A DNA stretch of 21,856 nucleotides from the NCBI GenBank assembly GCA_030151135.1, contig JASLEQ010000633.1, positions 1 through 21,856 on the forward strand, read 5' to 3'. The DNA is from Candidatus Sulfotelmatobacter sp. (lineage in GTDB: Bacteria > Acidobacteriota > Terriglobia > Terriglobales > SbA1). Made by a program: the position numbers and the translations under genes. This document shows, piece by piece, positions 21,527 to 21,856 of the stretch. Position 1 is the first letter of the stretch. Each line of letters starts with the position of its first letter. The notes under the pieces are model-generated. The model was not told the origin of the DNA, did not search any database, and saw only the letters and a list, made by a program, of their open reading frames with translations.

Positions 21527-21856
21527 ATGACAACGACCCCTGCTTACAAACGCATTCTGCTCAAACTCTCCGGCGAAGCGCTGGCGGCGAACCAGGGTTT
21601 CGGCGTCGATACCAAGCGCATTCACGAAATTGCGGCGGAAATTTCCGAGGTGCAGAAGCTGGGCGTCCAGATTGCGATTGTTGTGGGCGGCGGAAATTTT
21701 TTCCGCGGAGTCGCACAGCAGGCGAAAGATATGGACCGCGTTTCCGCCGACCACATGGGCATGCTGGCCACCGTGATCAATGCGCTGGCTCTGCAAGATG
21801 CCTTGGAAAAGCAGGGAACCTACACCCGGGTGATGTCGGCGATCGAGATGAACCAG
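21527..21856 (+). CDS. pyrH: UMP kinase, N-terminal part (runs off the window)
   Basis: The frame is open from ATG at 21527 to the window end (110 residues). It reads '[22 protein letters not shown]' (nucleotide-binding Lys and SGEAL motif), '[16 protein letters not shown]' and '[28 protein letters not shown]', all diagnostic of bacterial PyrH, which phosphorylates UMP to UDP as a hexamer. The full protein should be about 240 residues, so less than half is present. The position after tsf fits the common order rpsB-tsf-pyrH-frr. GGAAAG stands shortly upstream of the ATG. Confidence 0.96.
   Translation, partial: MTTTPAYKRILLKLSGEALAANQGFGVDTKRIHEIAAEISEVQKLGVQIAIVVGGGNFFRGVAQQAKDMDRVSADHMGMLATVINALALQDALEKQGTYTRVMSAIEMNQ

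Overview
The window looks like chromosomal DNA of a moderately GC-rich Acidobacteriota bacterium, probably of the Terriglobia/Koribacter type. This rests on the gene content: exported PD40/TolB-like repeat proteins, a YXWGXW-repeat secreted protein, a LolA-like lipoprotein followed by an FtsX-type permease, and the block rplM-rpsI-rpsB-tsf-pyrH. The taxon is an inference from gene families, not a measured placement. No phage, insertion sequence, tRNA, rRNA or CRISPR array was seen.

Layout. Bases 1-141 hold the C-terminal end of an unidentified plus-strand gene. A minus-strand pair (about 301-2432) encodes an exported PD40 beta-propeller protein and a TonB C-terminal-domain protein. Upstream of it lies a secreted YXWGXW protein (2586-3662) with a perfect 12-bp terminator-like hairpin behind it. 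Bases 3797-6077 are an ECF42-type sigma factor operon: two YCII/DGPF proteins followed by the sigma factor. Both YCII genes are preceded by the same promoter-like signature, TGTCGA-N17-CGACGTAT. Then come greA (6315-6812) and a CDP-alcohol phosphatidyltransferase (6922-7563). A gene-free stretch of more than 600 bases follows (7564-8201), rich in short direct repeats and hairpins. After it are an isoaspartyl peptidase/asparaginase and a zinc-ribbon membrane protein.

Bases 10046-13922 form a minus-strand operon: ABC-2 ATPase, permease, a 51-residue membrane protein, a DesK-like histidine kinase and a NarL/DesR-like response regulator. Two overlapping perfect palindromes lie about 100 bases upstream of its first start codon. 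The endolytic transglycosylase mltG is next. Divergent from it is a lipoprotein/FtsX-permease pair with no ATPase beside it, and then a convergent His/Gly-rich secreted protein.

The right end is the translation block rplM, rpsI, rpsB, tsf and the start of pyrH. Its first three intergenic gaps are largely built from short, phase-locked 7-base repeats, with a different heptamer family in each gap. One array runs without a break from the rpsI stop codon to a T7 tract and folds into a 27-bp hairpin that looks like a terminator. Two others end at, or two bases before, the start codons of rpsI and tsf. I consider these heptad arrays and the duplicated ECF42 promoter the most interesting signals in the window.
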